From NCBI GenBank assembly GCA_050084985.1, contig JBITNC010000001.1:71052001-71116000 (forward strand): a DNA stretch of 64,000 bases, read 5' to 3'. The position numbers and the translations under genes are program-made. This document shows, in pieces, positions 57,735-64,000 of this stretch. Source of the DNA: Nageia nagi (taxonomy: Eukaryota > Pinophyta). Within the stretch, counting starts at the first letter, position 1, and each line of letters begins with the position of its first letter. The notes beneath the pieces are model-generated. The model did not search any database. It was not told the DNA's origin and worked only from the letters and a program-made list of their open reading frames with translations.

Positions 57735-58860
57735 TAAATTTTTACAAAAATTAATCCTAATTTTTTATAAAATTTATCCCTAAAATTTTTACAAAAATTA
57801 ACCAAAATCATTTACAAAAATCAATCCTTAATTTCTACAAAAATTAACCTTAATTTTTTACAAAAATTAACCCTTAATTTTTTACAAAAATTAACCCTTA
57901 ATTTTTACAAAATCAACCCTAATTTTTTATAAATATTAACCCTAATTTGTATCTTAAATTTTACAAAAATTAAACCTATTATTTTACAAAAATTAACCCC
58001 AAATTTTTACAAAAATTAACCCTAATTTTTAAGTTAAAATTAACCTTATTTTTTTACAAAAATTAACCCTAATTTTTTACAAAAATTAACCCTAATTTTT
58101 TACAAAAATTAACCCTAATTTTTTATGAAAATTAACCCTAATTTTTTACAAAAATTAAACCTAAATTTTAACATCAAAATTAAACCTAAATTTTAACATC
58201 AAAATTAACCCTAAATTTTTACAAAAATTAACCCTAATTTTTTACAAAATTTATCCCTATGGTTTTTACAAAAATTAACCATAATTGTTTACAAAAATTA
58301 TTCCTTAATTTCTATAAAAAGTAACCCTAATTTTTTACAAAAATTAATCCTTAATTTTTATAAAAATCAACCTTAATTTTTTTATAAATATTAACCCTAA
58401 TTTGTATCCTAAATTTTTACAAAAATTAATCCTAATTTTTTACAAAAATCAACCCTAATTTGAATAAAATTAACCTTAAGTTTTTACAAAAATTAACCTA
58501 ATTTTTTACAAAAATTAACCCTAAATTTTAAAATCAAAATTAGCCCTAAATTTTTACAAAAATTAACCCTAATTTTTTTACAAAATATAACCTATTTCTT
58601 TTTACAAAAAATAACATTAAATTCTAAGTCAAAATTAACCCTACATTTTAAGTAAAAATTAACCTTTGATTTTAAGTTAAAATTAACCCTAGATTTTAAG
58701 TTAAAATTAACCCTAGATTTTAAGTTAAAATTAGCCCTAACTTTTTACAAAACGTAACCCTAAATTGTTACAAAAACTTTACCCTAATGTTCTACAAAAA
58801 TTAATCCTACTTTTTTACAAAAATTAACCTTAAATTTTTACTAATATTAACCCTACACTT
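57735..58860. repeat. 22-23 bp minisatellite derived from telomere-like sequence
   Basis: About 45 copies of AACCCTAATTTTTTACAAAAATT with variants (for example AAGTTAAAATT in place of TTACAAAAATT at 58,660-58,730). Each unit keeps the AACCCTAA core and joins it to an inverted-repeat-like AATTTTT...AAAAATT spacer. Confidence 0.9.
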
Positions 58861-59450
58861 TTACACAAATGGAGATCATATGGTCATTTTCATATAAAAA
58901 AGATAAAAAAGAAGGAGCTATAGGATTTCTTCGTATGTTTTTGTATTTTTGTAATGAATTTGTCAAAAACATTTAAGTTTTATAGTAAAATTAAAACCCT
59001 AATTTTAAATTTTGGAATTTTTTAATTCAAACCTAAAATTAATTTTATAACCCTTAGTTTTTTTTCCAAACCTTAGGTTTAATTTTGTAAACCCTAATTT
59101 TTATTTAGAGTATAGGGTTTTCATGTTCCAAAGATTTAGGGTTTTTATTTTTGTTCAATTTTTTGGAGTTTTTTTTTTGTATTTTTATAATTCGATATAA
59201 CAAATATCAAATACATGCAAAAATATTTTATTTCCAATTAAAAAATATTAAATATTTATTGTACAAATGCTTTAGAAATTTAGTATACTTACCTTTGTAT
59301 ATGGCTATGAATTTGATAAATTTGACCTTGGATTTGGTGGAAAACAGTTAGATTTTATCCAAATTTGACCCTTATGTCCCCCTCTTCTATGGTAAACACT
59401 CTTTTCCCTATCCCTCTCATGATATTCGACTAAAATAATGATTAGTAGTG
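58861..59450. other. Right part of the presumed CACTA element; no gene
   Basis: AT-rich. Inverted telomere-like words (TTAGGGTTTT, TAGGGTTT) appear at 59,050-59,140, i.e. in opposite orientation to the preceding array. The ORF 59,151-59,351 is low-complexity and unsupported. Confidence 0.5.
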
Positions 59451-59755
59451 CATGTGGGATATACCCCTTTTATTTTTTTATTGCATGGTTGGCTTTATGC
59501 ATCAATGTGTCAAGTAATACTTCATGTCGTCATACTTAAAAATAAAAAAAATATTAAATAATTTTGAAATACAAAATAATTTTAAAAATACTTAAAATAT
59601 TAAATAATTTTAAATCGTATTTAAATAAAAATACTTTAAAATATTATTTTAAATTCATAAATATTTACTTTTAAAAATACATATATAATTTAGATTGATT
59701 TGAAAAAAAATTAAATTATAAATATTATTGAATTATTAAATGCAATTTTAATATT
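59451..59755. other. AT-rich stretch, no gene
   Basis: Simple A/T-rich sequence with repeated AAATAATTTTAAA words. TATGCATCAATGTGTCAAG near 59,496 recalls the subterminal words of the CACTA element, which leaves open that the element extends further right. Confidence 0.4.
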
Positions 59756-60485
59756 ATGATATCATTAATGTTTTATTAATGTTAATGTAGTTATGTCAAT
59801 ACATACAATGATAATGTTAAGGTTAGGAGTTAAGTCAGGGTTTTTGGATTAAGATTTGATGTTATGAGTTTCAAATATGTTAATATCATATCACTATTAA
59901 TGTTACAATCAATGTGAATGCTATACATCAATGTTGGATAGTTAATGATAATGGTATGTTAATTTTATATCAATGTTAATGTTATGGTAATATCAATGCT
60001 ATAAGTTAATTTTAATTTTAATGTTATCAAGCTTGAAGCTACATTGATTAGACAAGGGTTAGATTGTTGATGATGGAGGCAGAGTTATAATGACCACTTC
60101 TAATATACCATTATGTGACTCATTGGTAAGATATGGTAATGCTATATGTTAATATTTGATTAATTTATGTTAATATTATGTTGATATTATTTTAATGTTA
60201 TTTATTATTAATGCTATATTGATGCCATGCTAATATAGATAATGTGATGTTAATGTTATGTTAATAGAGTTAATGTGATATTAGTGTTAATGTGATGTTA
60301 ATTCCATGCTAATATAGTTAATGCAATGTTAATGTTATGTTAATATATTTAATGTGATGTTAGTGTTTATTCGATGTTTATGGCATGCTAATTTAGATAA
60401 CTATATATTAATGTTATGTTAATATAGTTAATATGATGTTAGTGTTAATACTATGTTAATGTTAGTGCAATGTTAATATAGTTAT
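59756..60485. repeat. Degenerate TTAATGTTA-type tandem repeat
   Basis: Dozens of variants of GTTAATGTTATGTTAATATAG and AATGTGATGTTAGTG. No reading frame. A unique-looking 90-bp piece (60,046-60,139) interrupts it and is repeated at 60,903-60,990. Confidence 0.8.
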
Positions 60486-60990
60486 TTTTTTTAGATGCAT
60501 ATTGATGATGCCTTTAAAATAAACATCAATGAGTTAACAGTGATGACCAACCATTGATTCTAATTTTCTCAAGTTTTCACCACCATAATTATTAATCCAT
60601 AGAGTGGGCTATAGTTGGATTTGATCACTAAGGTATTCTTCCCTTAAGATATAAGTTGTTACTTTTCATAGAACGAATATAAATAAGGGAGATGAGAGTT
60701 GTATGGGTGACACCAATGGATTAGTTAGTCCATTGGCTATGTCATTGAGGGTTGATACTCTTAGCAAGACATTAACTACTCACTCGACAGTATTCTTGGT
60801 GCCCCATTGTAAAATGGGGACACATTTAGTTACCATGTCAAGACTTAACCCTAGGAAGCCTTTTTAGCTACCATATTGAGCTTAGATCCCATGTCAGTTA
60901 GGAAAGAGTTAGATTATCAATGGTGGAGGTAGAATTGTAATGACCACTTCCAATATATTATTATGTGACTTGTTGGTATGATATGGTAAA
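60046..60990. repeat. Pair of about 90-bp direct repeats flanking 760 bp
   Basis: The copy at 60,046-60,139 (GGGTTAGATTGTTGATGATG, TATAATGACCACTTCTAATA) matches 60,903-60,990 (AGTTAGATTATCAATGGTGG, TGTAATGACCACTTCCAATA) in the same orientation. The sequence between is partly TTAATGTTA repeat and partly single-copy-looking DNA without ORFs. It may be remnants of LTR ends of an unknown element. Confidence 0.6.
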
Positions 60991-61254
60991 CCCAACTTAT
61001 AGTTTTACTAGCCTACCTTATTTTAACACTTGACTAGTATACATTAAAGAAAAATTAAAAACTTAAAATATAATCTTCACATCATTCACATTAATAATAT
61101 TTAATCAATTCATGAAGTTATAAAGAGATAACCATATTGTATTGCATGTTAAAGTAACTAGGCATATAGATTATTTGATGTATATTTGTAAAGTTGTAAA
61201 AAATATAAATATTATATTTTCTTAAGTAGACATATAGGTTGTTTATATCTTAAA

Positions 61255-64000
61255 CACTAAACCATACATTCTAAACCTTAAACCCTACATCCTAAATCCT
61301 AAACCCTAAACCCTTCATCATAAACCCTTAACCTTTCATCCTAAATCCTAAACCTACATCCTAAACATTAAACCCTAAACCATAAAACTTAAATCCTAGA
61401 CCTTTAACCCTAAATACTAAATAATAAACCCTAAACCTTAAACTATAAAACTTAAACCCTAAACTCTACACCCTAAATCATGTAACTTAAACCCTAAACC
61501 CTACATCCTAAACCCTAAACCCTTCATCATAAACCTTAAACCCTTCATCATAAACCCTAAACCCTAAATCTTAAACTTTTAACCCTAAACCCTAAACACT
61601 AATACTCAAACTCTAAACCTTGCATCCTAAACCTTAAACCCTTCATCCTAAACCCTAAACCATACATTCTAAACCTTAAACCCTAAACCATGTAACTTAA
61701 ATCCTAAACCTTACATCTTAAATAATGCATCATGAATCCTAAACCCTAAATCTTAAATCCTATACCCTAAACCTTAAACCTAAATCATAAAACCCTAATA
61801 CCTAAACCCTAAACCCTACATCATAAACCCTAAACCCTACATCTTAAACCCTAAACCCTTCATCATAAACCTTAAACCCTTCATCATAAACCCTAACCCC
61901 TATATCTTAAACCTTAAACCCTACATCCTAGACCCTACATATTAAACCCTAAAACCTTCACATAGACCTTAAACCCTTCATCATAAACCCTAACCCCTAC
62001 ATCTTAAACCTTAAACCCTAAACCATAATACTTAAACCTTAAATGTTACATCCTAAACCCTAAACCCTGCATCCTAAACCCTAAACCCTTCATCATAAAT
62101 CCTAAACCCTTCATAATAAACCCTAAACCCTACATCATAAATTTTAAACCCTACATCCTAAACCTTAAACCCTAAATCCTAAATCCTAAATTATAAATCT
62201 TAAACCCTAACCCTTAAACCCTAAACCATAGAATCCTAAACCTTAAACCCTACATCCTAAGCCCTAAATCCTACATTCTAAACCCTAAACCTAAAATCAT
62301 AAAACCCTAATATCTAAACCCTAAATCCTACATCCTAAACCTTAAACACTTCATCATAAACCCTAACCCCTACATCTTAAACCTAAAACCTTAAATTGTA
62401 AACCTTAATACCTAAACCCTAAACCCTACATCCTAAACCTTAAACTCATCATCATAAATCCTAAACCCTACACCCTACACCCTAAACCTTAAACCTTAAA
62501 CATAAAACCCTAATACCTTAACCCTACATACTAAATGCTAAACCCTAAACCTTACATCCTAAACACTAAACCCTACATCATAAACCCTAAACCATTCATC
62601 ATAAACTTTAAACCCTTGATCATAAACCCTAAACCATAACACCATACATTTTAAATATTAATTACTAAACCCTAATATATAAACCCTACATTCTAAACCC
62701 TAAACCCTTCATCATAACCCTAAATCCTAAACCTTATAATTTAAACCCTAAACCCTACATCCTACACCTTAAATTGTAAATCCTAAATTCTAAACCCTAA
62801 ATCCTAAACCCTACATGCTAAACCTTAAAAATTAAATTATAAAACCCTAATACTTAAACCCTATAACCTAAATGCTACATCCTAAACATTAAACCCTACA
62901 TCTTGAACCCTAAACCCTTCATCTTAAACTTTAAACCTTTATCATAAAGCCTAAACCATAACCCTACATTGTAAACCTTCAATCCTAAATCTTTATACCT
63001 AAACCTAAACCTTCATCATAAACTCTAAACCATATAACTTAAACCCTAAACCCTATATCTTAAACCATGCATCATAAACCCTAAACCCTACATCCTAAAC
63101 ATTAAATCGTAAATCCTAAATTATAAACCTTAAATATTGAACCTTAAATCATACATGCTAAACCTTAAAACACTAAACTCTAAACCCTAATACCTATACC
63201 CTACATCCTAAACCTTAAACCCTAAACCATACATCTTAAAACCTAAAACCTAAAACCCTAATACCTAAAACCCAAACCCTACATCTAAATCCTAAACTCT
63301 ACATCCTAAACCTTAAACCCTTCATCATAAACCTTAAACCCTAAACCCTTACCCCTACATCTTAAACCTTAACCCTAAACCCTAAAACCCTAATACCTAA
63401 ACTCTAAACCCTACATCCTAAACCTATATTTTAAACCCTAAACCCTTCATCATAAACCTTAAACCATACATCTTAAACCCTATATCATAAACATTACATA
63501 AACCCTAAATCGTATATCTCAAAACTTAAACCCTAAATACTAGACCCTAAACCCTACACCTTAATTATTAAACCTAAAAATATAAAATCCTAATACCTTA
63601 AACCTTAAATCCTAATACCTAAATGCTAAACCCTACATCCTAAACCTTAAACCTTAAATCCTTCATCACAAACCCTAAATCCTATACACTAAACCTTAAA
63701 CTATAAAACCCTAATACCTAAATCCTAAATTAACCTACATCCTAAACCCTAAAACCTTCATCATAAACCTTAAACCCTTTATAATAAACCCTAAACTCTA
63801 ACCCCTACTTCTTAAACTCTAATCCTTAATCCCTAAACCCTAAACCCTATATCCCAAACCCTAAACTATAAATCTTAAACCCTAAAGCCTTTGTCATAAA
63901 ACCTAAACCCTACCACCTAAATCCTAAACCTTTTATCATAAAACTTAAACCCTACATCTTAAACCCTAAACCTAGAACCCTTAATCATAAACCTTAAACC
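61255..64000. repeat. Degenerate telomere-like repeat array, block 2
   Basis: Variants of CCCTAAA continue to the window end. They are regularly mixed with CCCTACATCCTAAAC and CCCTTCATCATAAACC words, giving a loose higher-order pattern. Orientation is constant (C-rich strand on plus). The degeneracy argues for an interstitial or old subtelomeric array rather than a living telomere. Confidence 0.92.

Larger units (their letters stand above)
54375..59450 (-). mobile_element. Probable CACTA (En/Spm-like) DNA transposon
   Basis: The left end reads CACTACTACATTTAATGG followed by ATTTTGCGTCATCTAATGCA and GATGCTTCACATGACGCTAA, the terminal and subterminal style of plant CACTA elements. A candidate right end (CACTACTAATCATTATT on the minus strand, at 59,450) shares CACTACTA. 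Subterminal repeats of about 24 bp follow the left end, and an intron-containing minus-strand gene lies at 55.34-56.82 kb. The 3-bp flanks (TTT and CAT) do not form a duplication, so the right end is tentative. Confidence 0.5.

Noticed and set aside
61255-64000. A true chromosome end
   Set aside because: The repeat is highly degenerate, interspersed with other words and runs off the window without pure CCCTAAA tracts; an interstitial or old subtelomeric array is more likely.

Overview
The window looks like intergenic DNA from a large, repeat-rich seed-plant genome. The signs are Arabidopsis-type telomere-like motifs (CCCTAAA), plant Copia and Ty3/gypsy families, a CACTA-like DNA transposon, plant mobile domain (PMD) coding sequence, strongly AT-rich sequence and old nested LTR elements. 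A gymnosperm is plausible, but the sequence alone does not prove it. I see no host single-copy gene, tRNA, rRNA or CRISPR array. Nearly all coding signal is retroelement coding sequence with stops and frameshifts.

Layout. Element B (1-32,759, minus) is an old Tat-like Ty3/gypsy element with its 3' LTR at 1-599, an antisense PMD relic at 3.4-4.6 kb, protease and gag at 23-26.7 kb, and a 5' LTR ending at 32,759. B is itself invaded by chromovirus-like element D (7,250-21,904), which holds a Copia element (8,874-18,961), and by short gypsy element C (28,656-31,891, target duplication ATAAT). From 32,760 to about 54 kb runs the 3' half of another Tat-like element, A (plus). Its integrase is cut by element G (33,266-41,126, duplication ATTGT) and element E (41,898-48,370, duplication TTGGA). 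Its 3' tandem repeats are cut by element F (48,985-52,149, duplication TGGAT). A probable CACTA element with an intron-containing minus-strand gene follows at 54.4-59.45 kb, including telomere-derived minisatellites. The window ends in about 2.7 kb of degenerate telomere-like repeat.

The most interesting object is element G. It is a complete-looking LTR element (LTRs, 5-bp duplication, primer-binding site, polypurine tract) that encodes only gag on its own strand. On the opposite strand it carries a separate gene with its own TATA box and at least two introns, encoding a PMD protein with an acidic region, a coiled coil and a Gly/Ser tail. Clusters of a GC-rich palindrome (core GGACCGC-n-GCGGTCC), usually three sites about 30 bp apart, sit in both LTRs, upstream of the PMD TATA box, in PMD intron 1 and downstream of the PMD gene. 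Element B has the same antisense PMD / tandem repeat / polypurine tract / LTR order, so this looks like a lineage trait rather than a chance capture. Element E is a related gag relic without PMD.
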